Below are positions 55,627 to 63,950 of a stretch of DNA of 64,000 nucleotides, piece by piece. Position numbers and translations under genes: made by a program. Under the pieces are notes generated by a model. The model saw only the letters and a list, made by a program, of their open reading frames with translations. It did no database searches and was not told the origin of the DNA. Source of the stretch: Firm-13 sp964579245. GTDB lineage: Bacteria; Bacillota; Clostridia; Saccharofermentanales; Saccharofermentanaceae. The first letter of the stretch is position 1; each line of letters opens with the position of its first letter. The stretch spans positions 15,982 to 79,981 of the forward strand of contig CAZOFY010000003.1 in assembly GCA_964579245.1 (NCBI GenBank), written 5' to 3'.

Positions 55627-56589
55627 TTATTTCTCCTTATGGTCTTCAATCATAGCCAGGGCTCCGTATAAGATGGAATCATCACCCAGCAATGCCTTTT
55701 CAAATCGTACCGTACTTCTGATCGAAGGCAAACAAAATGCGTCGATCTTGGAAAGAATCTTATCCAGAATGACATCTCCCATAGCTTCCATCACACCACC
55801 GCCATAGACAATCATCTGAGGGCTGAAGGTGTTTACGAGGTTCCCGCTTCCCGCCGCCAGATATAAGCAAGCGCGGTCAATCGCTTCAATCATAACAGCG
55901 TCATTCGCTTCGTAAGCGGTCTTCATAGCCTTGCTTTTAAATACACCTTCAACGACAGCATCCTCCATCATGGTTTTTCTTCCTCGTTGGATTTGTTGTC
56001 TTATATAATCCGTCATTCCCAGTTTGCTTGAAAACGCCTCCATACATCCACGTTGTCCGCAGTTGCATCGCGGGCCTTCGATGTTCAACACCATATGACC
56101 ATACTCGGCACCTTTACAGTCGAATCCGGTATAGAGTTTGTCATCCAATATGAGTCCGCCGCCGATTCCAGTTCCGATAAAGAGTCCGACAACATGACTT
56201 AATCCTTTGGCGGCTCCATACTTCCATTCACCGTAAACTCCTACATTCACATCATTTCCAATGTAGAATGGAGTTTGAAATTCTTTCTCAAGAATATCCT
56301 TCATCGCATAATTCTGCCAGGGAATATTGGGGGAAAACAATACGACTCCTGTATCCTGATTGATAACCCCCGGTGCCCCTGCGGCGATAGCACGTACCTC
56401 AGACATCGAAATCCCGTAACCGGACAACAACTCCTCAACAACACTTACAATGGTGTCCTCAACATTCTGCATTCCTTCCTTCGCCTTGGTCTTCTTCTTG
56501 ATTCGAAAGACGATTTCACCCTTTTCATCAAAGATTGCACCAAGTACCTTTGTGCCGCCTATGTCCAGACATACGGAAAACTTACCCAT
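55627..56589 (-). CDS. ROK-family sugar kinase, probably glucokinase
   Basis: 320 residues. DIGGTKV (9-15) for ATP, GNDVNVGVYGE with the catalytic Asp, GTGIGGGLI, and the ROK zinc motif GH...CNCGQRGCME. Phosphorylates glucose or a related hexose, with the lack of an HTH excluding an NagC-type repressor. Starts 8 bp inside the upstream small membrane-protein gene. Confidence 0.9.
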   Translation of the reverse strand: MGKFSVCLDIGGTKVLGAIFDEKGEIVFRIKKKTKAKEGMQNVEDTIVSVVEELLSGYGISMSEVRAIAAGAPGVINQDTGVVLFSPNIPWQNYAMKDILEKEFQTPFYIGNDVNVGVYGEWKYGAAKGLSHVVGLFIGTGIGGGLILDDKLYTGFDCKGAEYGHMVLNIEGPRCNCGQRGCMEAFSSKLGMTDYIRQQIQRGRKTMMEDAVVEGVFKSKAMKTAYEANDAVMIEAIDRACLYLAAGSGNLVNTFSPQMIVYGGGVMEAMGDVILDKILSKIDAFCLPSIRSTVRFEKALLGDDSILYGALAMIEDHKEK

Positions 56590-56947
56590 GTCTCTCCCCC
56601 CTTGCCGTCACAAGCTCTTCATACAATCCATATAGCTTCTGGACGCCATTTTCAAGCCGATAATAGTGAAAAATATAAGGAACTAACAAAAGCAAAAACA
56701 AAATGAAAAGCACAATAATCGGTAAGAATTGTGTAAGTAAAAATGTCGCAAAGCTTCCTAATGTTAAAATCGCAAATAAGACAGTAACGATAAGATGTAT
56801 TAATCTCTCGTGCTGAAAAAAACGGATCCATTCCAGAAAAAGCATGACTTCACAATCAATCTCCCTGTCTGAGAGGTCTTTGTCGGTCCGGACACGTGCG
56901 ATCACATCACGCACGTGGTCTGCCTTCTTTGAAATCTGATCCGCCAT
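56582..56947 (-). CDS. Small two-helix membrane protein
   Basis: 121 residues from the ATG with GGAG 6 nt upstream. A charged N-terminus, then two membrane segments (about 58-80 and 83-103) and a short cytoplasmic tail. No family recognised. 43 bp after clpX and overlapping the ROK gene, so part of the same transcript. Confidence 0.65.
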   Translation of the reverse strand: MADQISKKADHVRDVIARVRTDKDLSDREIDCEVMLFLEWIRFFQHERLIHLIVTVLFAILTLGSFATFLLTQFLPIIVLFILFLLLLVPYIFHYYRLENGVQKLYGLYEELVTARGERHG

Positions 56948-56990
56948 ATTCATCTCCGATCCAGGCCATCCTGTCGGTTCCGGTCACGGC

Positions 56991-58316
56991 CTATGCAATA
57001 CCCTCAGCAGATCCGCGCCCTCTCTTCTTCGGTTTGCTTCCCAGAACGATATCAGGCATCTGCTTCAACGTTACCGTATCCTTCGTGACGATGCATTTCT
57101 CAATATCCTTTCTGGAAGGAATCTCGTACATAATGTCGAGCATGATCTCCTCAAGAATAGCACGGAGGCCACGAGCACCGGTATTTCGTTCAATCGCCAA
57201 GGCAGCGATTTCTTCGACCGCCTCGTCCGTGAACACAAGTTCCACGCCATCCATCCCCAGGATCTTCCAATACTGCTTCAACAACGCGTTCTTCGGTTCG
57301 CGAAGAACTCTCATCATGGATTCCTTATCGAGTCCATCCAAGGTCACCGTTACAGGCACTCTGCCGATGAATTCAGGAATCAGGCCAAACTTCAGTAAAT
57401 CCTGCGGCATGAGATATTTGAGAAGGTCTCCTGTATCCATATTCTTCTTCTTGATCGTCTCGGCACCGAATCCAAAAGACTTCTGACCGATTCTGGACTC
57501 AATGATCTTCTCAATACCATCAAAGGCTCCGCCGCAAACGAAGAGAATATTCGTGGTGTCGATCTGAATGAATTCCTGATGCGGGTGCTTACGGCCACCA
57601 GTAGGAGGAACGTTTGCAATCGTACTCTCAAGAATCTTCAGCAAAGCTTGTTGTACGCCTTCACCGCTCACATCTCTGGTGATTGATGGGTTATCTGATT
57701 TTCTCGTGATCTTGTCAATCTCATCGATGTATATGATGCCTCGTTGAGCTTGCTCAATGTCAAAATCAGCATTCTGAAGAAGCTTCAGCAAGATATTCTC
57801 AACGTCCTCACCAACATATCCCGCTTCTGTCAGAGCCGTTGCATCCGCAACCGCAAACGGTACATGGAGTATCTTCGCAAGCGTCTGTGCCAGAAGTGTC
57901 TTGCCGCAGCCGGTCGGACCAACAAGGAGAATGTTGCTCTTTGTCAATTCAATATCATCATTCTTGGTATTTTTCGTAAAAACACGTTTGTAATGATTGT
58001 ATACAGCCACAGATAAAGCCTTCTTTGCCTGATCCTGACCTATGACATACTGGTCCAGCGATTCCTTCAGTTCAACCGGTGTAGGAACGTGATCCATCTT
58101 CGGGCCCTTGGTGGAAGGCACCGAATAATCATCGTCCTCAGCTAAAAGTGAATCACAAAGGCTGATACACTCGTTGCAGATATATACTGACGGTCCGGCA
58201 AAAAGCCTCGCTACTTCATGTTCCGTTTTGCCACAAAAAGAACATCGAACGACGGGTGGCTTACCGTCTGAGCTCTTTATACGCTTGTCTTCATTGTTCT
58301 TGTCGTCTTCGGTCAT
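56991..58316 (-). CDS. clpX: ATP-dependent Clp protease ATP-binding subunit ClpX
   Basis: Unfoldase that feeds ClpP. 441 residues from the ATG with AAAGGAG. N-terminal zinc domain (C25, C28, C47, C50), Walker A GPTGCGKT, Walker B IIYIDEIDKI, GYVGED pore loop, RHPHQEF-type GRKHPHQEF (RKH loop) and the IGF-type ClpP loop, read here as IGQKSFGFGAE. No clpP lies between tig and clpX. Confidence 0.96.
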   Translation of the reverse strand: MTEDDKNNEDKRIKSSDGKPPVVRCSFCGKTEHEVARLFAGPSVYICNECISLCDSLLAEDDDYSVPSTKGPKMDHVPTPVELKESLDQYVIGQDQAKKALSVAVYNHYKRVFTKNTKNDDIELTKSNILLVGPTGCGKTLLAQTLAKILHVPFAVADATALTEAGYVGEDVENILLKLLQNADFDIEQAQRGIIYIDEIDKITRKSDNPSITRDVSGEGVQQALLKILESTIANVPPTGGRKHPHQEFIQIDTTNILFVCGGAFDGIEKIIESRIGQKSFGFGAETIKKKNMDTGDLLKYLMPQDLLKFGLIPEFIGRVPVTVTLDGLDKESMMRVLREPKNALLKQYWKILGMDGVELVFTDEAVEEIAALAIERNTGARGLRAILEEIMLDIMYEIPSRKDIEKCIVTKDTVTLKQMPDIVLGSKPKKRGRGSAEGIA

Positions 58317-58340
58317 AGAATGCTCCTTTATTTGAAATAA

Positions 58341-58366
58341 GAAACGAGGCTTCATTCGAAGCCTCG
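58341..58366 (-). terminator. Hairpin between tig and clpX
   Basis: CGAGGCTTC/GAAGCCTCG (9 bp, 4-nt loop), followed on the minus strand by TTTCTTATTT. It lies less than 20 nt before the clpX ribosome site, so clpX needs readthrough or a promoter upstream of the hairpin. Confidence 0.75.
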
Positions 58367-58455
58367 CAGACTATCTGCTGATATCATGTTAACAGAAATC
58401 AAACAAAAGGTTCAATCAATTTACAATAAGAAATTGTTAAGAGTAAATTTCATGT

Positions 58456-59781
58456 TTACTCCTCGTGATCGTGACCCTCATGATCGTGACCATGATACTC
58501 TGTCTTGATTGCGGCTGCTGTCATCAATTCAACCGCTTTCTGAGAGGCAATGGACTCGCGAATAAAGGAATCGTTCTCTCCTAATCTGGAAAGGAGGTCT
58601 TCCTTCTTCATTCCATATTGAGCAGCCATCTTGGCGGCCTCGGCATCAACTTCTTCGTCCGTGGCCGTGATTTGTTCCGCCTTAACGACCGCCTCAACAA
58701 CAAGATTGCTCTTGACTCTGGTCGTTGCTGCAGGAATCAATCCTTCACGAAAATCATCCATTGTCTGATTCACATACTGAAGATACTGTTCAAGCTGGAT
58801 ACCCTGGTACTTCATGCGATTCGACTGCTCATCGATCAGCTGCTCGACCTCGGTGTCGATCATGCACTGCGGTATATCAACAGTTGCCAACTCACATACA
58901 GCTTTAACGACGGCATTCTGGAAATCTGCCTCCGCATGATTCTTGGCCTGCTCTTCTTTCTTTGCAAGAATATCTGCTTTATACTCCTCGAGTGTATCGA
59001 ATTCGCTGACATCCTTTGCAAACTCGTCATCGAGTGTCGGTAGTTCACGCATCTTAACTGAATTAATCTTGATCTGGAAGGTAGCTTCCTTACCCTTAAG
59101 TTCTTCAGCGTGGTATTCTTCCGGAAAATTTACAACGATCGCAAATTCTTCGCCTTCGGAATGTCCGATCAGCTGATCTTCAAAGCCGGGAATAAAGCTG
59201 TTGGATCCGATTTTCAAATCGTAATTCTCACCCTTGCCACCTGCAAAAGCAACGCCTTCGGAAAAGCCCTCGTAATCGATGTTAACTGTATCGTCATTCT
59301 GAACCGGTCGGTCAGAAACGGGAATCATTCTAGAGTTACGGTCAAGAACACGTTCAAGCTCCTTGTTGACATCCTCTTGCGTTGCCGAATGGTAATGGTA
59401 AGGAGCCTCTACTCCCTTGTAATTACCAAGGGTCACCGTAGGTTTCTCCGTAACAGTAACAGTAAACTTAAGACCCTTATCGGCCCCGATCTCAAGAATA
59501 TCAAGATCAGGTTTGGATACGACCTTCAGATCATGCTCCTTCACTGCTTCTGCATATGCCGGGCTAACGACGAAATCGATCGCATCGTCGTAAAGAGCAC
59601 CATCACCGTAGTATTGCTTCACCATGTGATAGGGAGCTTTGCCCTTACGGAATCCAGGGATCTGAAAACGATTCTTGTTCTTCTGAAAAGACTTCTGTAC
59701 TGCCTGCGCGAAGTCCTCCTTCGAAATATCGATAGTCAAAACGACCACATGATTTTCTTTTCTTTCTAGTAAAGATGCCAT
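58456..59781 (-). CDS. tig: Trigger factor
   Basis: Ribosome-bound chaperone and prolyl isomerase. 441 residues from the ATG with GGAGG upstream (frame open to 59856). N-terminal ribosome-binding domain with FRKGKAPYHMV (the FRKGK loop), FKBP domain (DDTVNIDYEGF...GSNSFIPGFEDQLIGHSEGE), C-terminal helical domain, and a His/Asp-rich tail (HGHDHEGHDHEE) that could bind metals. Confidence 0.95.
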   Translation of the reverse strand: MASLLERKENHVVVLTIDISKEDFAQAVQKSFQKNKNRFQIPGFRKGKAPYHMVKQYYGDGALYDDAIDFVVSPAYAEAVKEHDLKVVSKPDLDILEIGADKGLKFTVTVTEKPTVTLGNYKGVEAPYHYHSATQEDVNKELERVLDRNSRMIPVSDRPVQNDDTVNIDYEGFSEGVAFAGGKGENYDLKIGSNSFIPGFEDQLIGHSEGEEFAIVVNFPEEYHAEELKGKEATFQIKINSVKMRELPTLDDEFAKDVSEFDTLEEYKADILAKKEEQAKNHAEADFQNAVVKAVCELATVDIPQCMIDTEVEQLIDEQSNRMKYQGIQLEQYLQYVNQTMDDFREGLIPAATTRVKSNLVVEAVVKAEQITATDEEVDAEAAKMAAQYGMKKEDLLSRLGENDSFIRESIASQKAVELMTAAAIKTEYHGHDHEGHDHEE

Positions 59782-59826
59782 TCTTATTTCCTCCGCATCA
59801 TATTTGCTCAGAATTACCGAATTACG

Positions 59827-59856
59827 ATTGTAACATACGGACAACGAAAAGCGCAA
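59827..59856 (-). promoter_or_regulatory. tig promoter
   Basis: Minus strand TTGCGC (59851-59856), 18-bp spacer, TACAAT (59827-59832) with extended TG. Confidence 0.55.
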
Positions 59857-59866
59857 GAAATATAAG

Positions 59867-59914
59867 CGAATCCGCTTGCTATTTTCACTATCCGGAAAGC
59901 AAGCATTGGATTCG
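59867..59914 (-). terminator. Long interrupted hairpin upstream of tig
   Basis: Two nested stems, CGAATCC/GGATTCG and GCTTGCT/AGCAAGC, separated by a 3-nt bulge, with a 17-nt loop. It is placed to end the nicotinamidase transcript, but its T-run is weak, so it may have another role. Confidence 0.5.
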
Positions 59915-59949
59915 AACGTAGTTTTAGACGGTAAGGGAAAAGGCTGACC

Positions 59950-60477
59950 TCAGGAACGATTGATGACCGTAACCTGCAGACCGGTCAGAACATCGAGTGT
60001 TTTTTCATGCAAATCGGGATCGAAGCTTCCTGTGCAGCTGGCATCGACAATAATTTCGGCTTCAGGAATTGCGGTTTTCGCAAGAATAGCATTCGACAGC
60101 ACGCAAATATTGCTGACTAATCCGACCAGCTCTACGGAGCTATAATCGTTTTCTGAAAGAAACTCAAACAAAGCTTTTGATCCAAAGGTGTTCTTCTCAA
60201 AGAAAGTGCCGCCGCGTGAGAGGATACCGGTTTTTCCATACACCGCATGTCCGTTCGATCCCCGGAGACAATGAGACACAGGAAGGTTTCTGCCTTCCTG
60301 CGTCCCAAGATAATTGTCTTCATGTGTATCAAGTGTAAATACGACAGGATAACCTTGATCGCGATACGCACAGATCTTTCTGCTGATGTTCTCGTCAAGC
60401 AGCTCCGCCCCGGGGAAGCCAAGACTTCCGTCGACAAAATCGTTCTGGTAATCAACGACGATCAGTATTTTCTTCAT
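59950..60477 (-). CDS. Nicotinamidase-like cysteine hydrolase
   Basis: 175 residues, isochorismatase-like fold. Catalytic triad candidates D9 (VVDYQNDF), K95 and C125 (VSNICVLSNA). The D-x-H metal site is read as DTHEDNY (about 50-56). Probably deamidates nicotinamide in NAD salvage, though other amides are possible. GAGAGG lies before the ATG. Confidence 0.85.
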   Translation of the reverse strand: MKKILIVVDYQNDFVDGSLGFPGAELLDENISRKICAYRDQGYPVVFTLDTHEDNYLGTQEGRNLPVSHCLRGSNGHAVYGKTGILSRGGTFFEKNTFGSKALFEFLSENDYSSVELVGLVSNICVLSNAILAKTAIPEAEIIVDASCTGSFDPDLHEKTLDVLTGLQVTVINRS

Positions 60478-60572
60478 ATCAGCCTCTCTTCTCGGTCTGC
60501 AATCTTAGACCGATATATGCCTTTATTCGAAAAGAATACGACAGACGAAGTCCTCCTGCCTGATTTGCCGGC

Positions 60573-61343
60573 TCAGTATTTCTTGTCCAGAATACTCTCG
60601 CCGTCAATGTCCTTTGCCTTGGCTGACTTGTTAGAGGCGTCCACCATCAATTCATAATCATATACGGACAGGTCATCCTCATTGAAACCCTTTTCTGTTA
60701 CAAGATAATACTTCGCAGACTCATAATTATACAATGTATCGGACATATACATATAATCAGCAAAATCTTCAAGAGTTTTCTCGGTGATTATCAGATCATC
60801 AACTACAATGAAGAACTCAGTTGGATCATCTGTCTCATAATACGTCCATTCCACAGGAGAAACGAGTTCCTCCGCTTCTCTATAAAAATCACCTTCAACA
60901 AAATATTCATAATCGGTGACGTCACCTTCAACAGGAAGGTAGAAATAAATCTCGGAATCCGAAGGCAGCATATAAATGTTCATCTTATACTCATTAGTGG
61001 CACTTTTAAGTAAGATCGTGCCGTCGAAGAAGTAATTTGCATTTTTGTTCTCAACGCCGACCTCATATTCCTTGGTTACTTTATCCTGTTCGTAGTAGAA
61101 AAACTCCACATTATCCATCAAAACCTCTGCTTCGTTAGAGCCGACCTGGTCTCCGACATACGGCTTAATAACAGACAGACGGTCCTTGTTGTAATACTCA
61201 ATGTAGTCCTTTCCATTCTTTGGGGTATCCGGTGTAATCTGATTCAATAGGCTACCGACATCTTGCAATGAATTGCATGCCGTAAGACTGCATGTCAAAA
61301 GAACGGATGCTAAAAGGATAAGTACCTGCTTAGTTTTCTTCAT
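60573..61343 (-). CDS. Uncharacterised lipoprotein
   Basis: 256 residues from the ATG preceded by GAGGAGG; the frame is open to 61406 without a site. Lipobox LTAC with C23. The mature part is very acidic and Tyr-rich, with no recognised domain. Alternating strands (EVEFFYYEQDKV-like, EYEVGVENKN, MNIYMLPSDSEIYFYLP) suggest a beta-rich solute- or surface-binding protein. Own promoter 61367-61394. Confidence 0.75.
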   Translation of the reverse strand: MKKTKQVLILLASVLLTCSLTACNSLQDVGSLLNQITPDTPKNGKDYIEYYNKDRLSVIKPYVGDQVGSNEAEVLMDNVEFFYYEQDKVTKEYEVGVENKNANYFFDGTILLKSATNEYKMNIYMLPSDSEIYFYLPVEGDVTDYEYFVEGDFYREAEELVSPVEWTYYETDDPTEFFIVVDDLIITEKTLEDFADYMYMSDTLYNYESAKYYLVTEKGFNEDDLSVYDYELMVDASNKSAKAKDIDGESILDKKY

Positions 61344-61366
61344 AAACCCTCCTCTTAGTTTGTCAA

Positions 61367-61394
61367 ATGATACGATGATTTTCGACAATTGCAA
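61367..61394 (-). promoter_or_regulatory. Promoter of the lipoprotein gene
   Basis: Minus strand TTGCAA (61389-61394), 16-bp spacer, TATCAT (61367-61372). Flanked by two direct copies of TTTGTCAA (61359-61366, 61399-61406), 40 bp apart. Confidence 0.45.
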
Positions 61395-61461
61395 GAGATT
61401 TGTCAAGCTTTTTTGTTTCGTTGCAGTTTTTGTATCGATATATGCCTCTCTGTTTTCATGA

Positions 61462-61467
61462 TATGAT
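61462..61467 (+). promoter_or_regulatory. Extended -10 for the GH1 gene
   Basis: TGATATGAT (TGn-TATGAT), 35 bp before the ATG. Confidence 0.45.
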
Positions 61468-61502
61468 GGGTAAAAGCGTCAACATTCAAGGAAGGTGATT
61501 AC

Positions 61503-62768
61503 ATGAAATCACGGTCTCCCTTTCCATTGCCCGATGGCATACGTCTTGGTTGCGCAACAGCGTCCGCCCAAATCGAAGGTGGTGAGACCAATCATTCCTG
61601 GTACGATTGGTCCGTTCAAGACGGCCATATTGCTGATCACACAAACACAATCCGAGCCAATGATCACTGGAGACAGTATGAGCGCGATCTAAGGCTTTTG
61701 GCCGGTCTGGGTGTGAGAGAGTATCGATTCAGCATTGAGTGGAGTCGAATCGAGCCTGTTGAAGGGAAGTTCGATGACGATGCGATTCAGCGTTATCGCA
61801 AAGAGATTGAGCTAATGCTTTCACTTGGTATTCGCCCCCTTCTTACCCTGCATCATTTCTCTAATCCGATCTGGTTCGAAGGAAAAGGTGCCTTCCGCTC
61901 CCCTGACTGTGTGGCTATTTTCCGGCGCTATGTGTCGTACGTTGTATCTGCGTTGAAAGATATTGTCAATGAGATAGTCACAATCAATGAACCCAACGTA
62001 TACGCAGTAAACGGCTACGTATTCGGTATATGGCCTCCGGGAGAGACTTCTGCAAGCGCTTGCTTTCAGGTAATGGAGAACTTGGCAAAATGCCATATTG
62101 CCGCATATCAGGACATACACTCTTTGTATGCAGATACAAAAGTTCATGTTGGCTTTGCGAACCATTATCGAATTTTCATAAGCTACGATCGCAATCCGTT
62201 TCATCGCTTGCAGGCATCGGTCATGTCGAAGCTGTTTCAGGATGTTTTAACAGAGGCGATGTCGACCGGAACATTTCATTTTCCACTCAGGAGCAGCAGG
62301 GGGTTCCGTAAAGGAAAATATTACGACTTCATTGGTATCAACTATTACAGCAGAAGTGCGGTGCATCATTTTCGTGCGGATTTTCTACCGGGCAGACCAG
62401 TTAACGACCTCGGCTGGGAGATTTATCCGGAAGGTCTTGCCATTATCATGCAATCCCTTTATAAGAAGTATCAGGCTCCGATTTTTATCACAGAGAATGG
62501 AACATGTGACGCTAAAGATACTTTTCGCGCGGAATTCATTTATGATCATTTGAAAGTCATTGCCGATTCCGGGCTTCCAGTTGAACGGTATTATTATTGG
62601 ACACTGATGGATAATTTTGAATGGGCTGAAGGAGAAAGTGCACCGTTCGGTCTCATCGCTTATAACTTTAACGAGGGAACCCCGACACTTAGAAGAAGCG
62701 GTGAATTCTATCGGGAAATCATCCGTCATCACGGAGTATCGCAGGAAATGATCGACAAGTATCTCTGA
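61503..62768 (+). CDS. GH1 family beta-glucosidase
   Basis: 421 residues, shorter than the usual 440-480. Retaining glycosidase: acid/base E163 in TINEPN, nucleophile E331 in ITENG. FSIEWSRIEP, LTLHHFSNP and the C-terminal YYYWTLMDNFEWAEG complete the barrel. No signal peptide, so it acts on imported beta-glucosides; no phosphate-binding loop of 6-phospho-beta-glucosidases was seen. AAGGAAGG lies before the ATG. Abuts the convergent hydrolase gene without a gap. Confidence 0.92.
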   Translation: MKSRSPFPLPDGIRLGCATASAQIEGGETNHSWYDWSVQDGHIADHTNTIRANDHWRQYERDLRLLAGLGVREYRFSIEWSRIEPVEGKFDDDAIQRYRKEIELMLSLGIRPLLTLHHFSNPIWFEGKGAFRSPDCVAIFRRYVSYVVSALKDIVNEIVTINEPNVYAVNGYVFGIWPPGETSASACFQVMENLAKCHIAAYQDIHSLYADTKVHVGFANHYRIFISYDRNPFHRLQASVMSKLFQDVLTEAMSTGTFHFPLRSSRGFRKGKYYDFIGINYYSRSAVHHFRADFLPGRPVNDLGWEIYPEGLAIIMQSLYKKYQAPIFITENGTCDAKDTFRAEFIYDHLKVIADSGLPVERYYYWTLMDNFEWAEGESAPFGLIAYNFNEGTPTLRRSGEFYREIIRHHGVSQEMIDKYL

Positions 62769-63710
62769 TTATATCTCTCCGTAGTCAAGATAAATACGTT
62801 CACCGTTGGTGGTAACCGTTACAGTTCGACAAAGATCCGTCCGTAAAACATTACTTCCAATGCGCTCTAATCGATCCATTACAGAGTCTGCCGGCTGTCC
62901 AAATATGTTCTGCCCGACACTGATGACTGCAACATTCGGAAGCGCTTCCTTGAGAAAACTCTCAGAAGTACCGGCATAATTCCCATGATGGCCCACTTGA
63001 AGAACATCACAATGCAGGTCCTTTGCTGGTAGTAGCTGCTGTTCAATCCCCCACTCCGCATCGGCCATGAGCAGAAAGGATATATCTCCAACTTCGATCT
63101 TGATAACGATCGAATAATCATTGAGTTGCGGATATGGACCTTCATCGTTTGATAGCACCGTCACCGTGTAGTCATTCCCGGTCAACAGGACTTCATCCTC
63201 CTGAGGGTGTCGTAGCGTATAGCCGTTATCGCTAATCTCACTGTAGAGAGACTCATACTTCGGAATACTGAGAAACAGCGAAGCGGGAGCATCAGGAATC
63301 AATAAATCAGAGACCTCATACTTTTCGAGGACCGGCACAACATTATCGGTATGGTCGCCATGCTGATGTGTTAAAACGAGACAATCAATCTTATCAATTT
63401 CTCTCGCTTCAAGATATCCAAGTAATAGGTCTCTCGAAGACCTCGGACCGGTGTCAACAAGCATTACCTTGCCGTCAGAAAAGCGAATCAGTGTCGAAGC
63501 GCCCTGACCGACATCCAGAAAGTCAACGACAGTAATCGGTTCTGTATCTGTCAGTGAGAACCGCTCAGCCGTGACCTCTTCGAATGGTGTAAGTCCGCTT
63601 GAAACGAGAGAAAAGAAAACGGATATTGCCAGAAGAAGCAACACCGCCAAAATACGTCTCGGAGAAAATCGGGGAAATTCTGCAATCGTCGGCTGAACCA
63701 TTGAATCCAT
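62769..63710 (-). CDS. Membrane-anchored ComEC-like metallo-beta-lactamase-fold hydrolase
   Basis: 313 residues. One N-terminal membrane segment (about 18-39), then a metallo-beta-lactamase domain of the ComEC/Rec2 type: DFLDVGQGASTLI, THQHGDHTDN (H115, H117, D119, H120), LMADAEWGIEQQLL and VLQVGHHGNYAGTSE. The competence channel domain is absent, so it is a stand-alone extracytoplasmic hydrolase, perhaps a nuclease. AAAGGG lies before the ATG. Confidence 0.88.
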   Translation of the reverse strand: MDSMVQPTIAEFPRFSPRRILAVLLLLAISVFFSLVSSGLTPFEEVTAERFSLTDTEPITVVDFLDVGQGASTLIRFSDGKVMLVDTGPRSSRDLLLGYLEAREIDKIDCLVLTHQHGDHTDNVVPVLEKYEVSDLLIPDAPASLFLSIPKYESLYSEISDNGYTLRHPQEDEVLLTGNDYTVTVLSNDEGPYPQLNDYSIVIKIEVGDISFLLMADAEWGIEQQLLPAKDLHCDVLQVGHHGNYAGTSESFLKEALPNVAVISVGQNIFGQPADSVMDRLERIGSNVLRTDLCRTVTVTTNGERIYLDYGEI

Positions 63711-63734
63711 AATTTTGCCCTTTTCTTTTATTCT

Positions 63735-63740
63735 ATTATA
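63735..63740 (-). promoter_or_regulatory. -10 box of the ComEC-like gene
   Basis: Minus strand TATAAT, 25 bp before the start at 63710; -35 AT-rich and unclear. The rest of 63745-63910 shows nothing I can name. Confidence 0.4.
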
Positions 63741-63910
63741 AATTCAACCGATTTTCTCAAAATCTTTGTAAATATTTCGTATCGAAAAACGTACTTAATG
63801 ACGAAGTCGAAGGATGCACACTGCATACTTTCTATATACAGGATTTATGCAGTGCCGTTCTATCTGGTAGAAGACTGAAAACAGGACATACATACGATTG
63901 AAAATTATGC

Positions 63911-63944
63911 AAAAAACCCTGATGGTAAAATATACCATCAGGGT
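63911..63944 (-). terminator. Terminator after tRNA-Arg
   Basis: ACCCTGATGGTA/TACCATCAGGGT (12-bp perfect stem, 5-nt loop), followed by a minus-strand T-run of five or more. Confidence 0.95.
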
Positions 63945-63950
63945 CTGGTC

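Noticed and set aside
61344..61406. N-terminally longer lipoprotein from 61406
   Set aside because: The longer start has no ribosome site and would bury the signal peptide; ATG 61343 has GAGGAGG and the promoter lies upstream of it.
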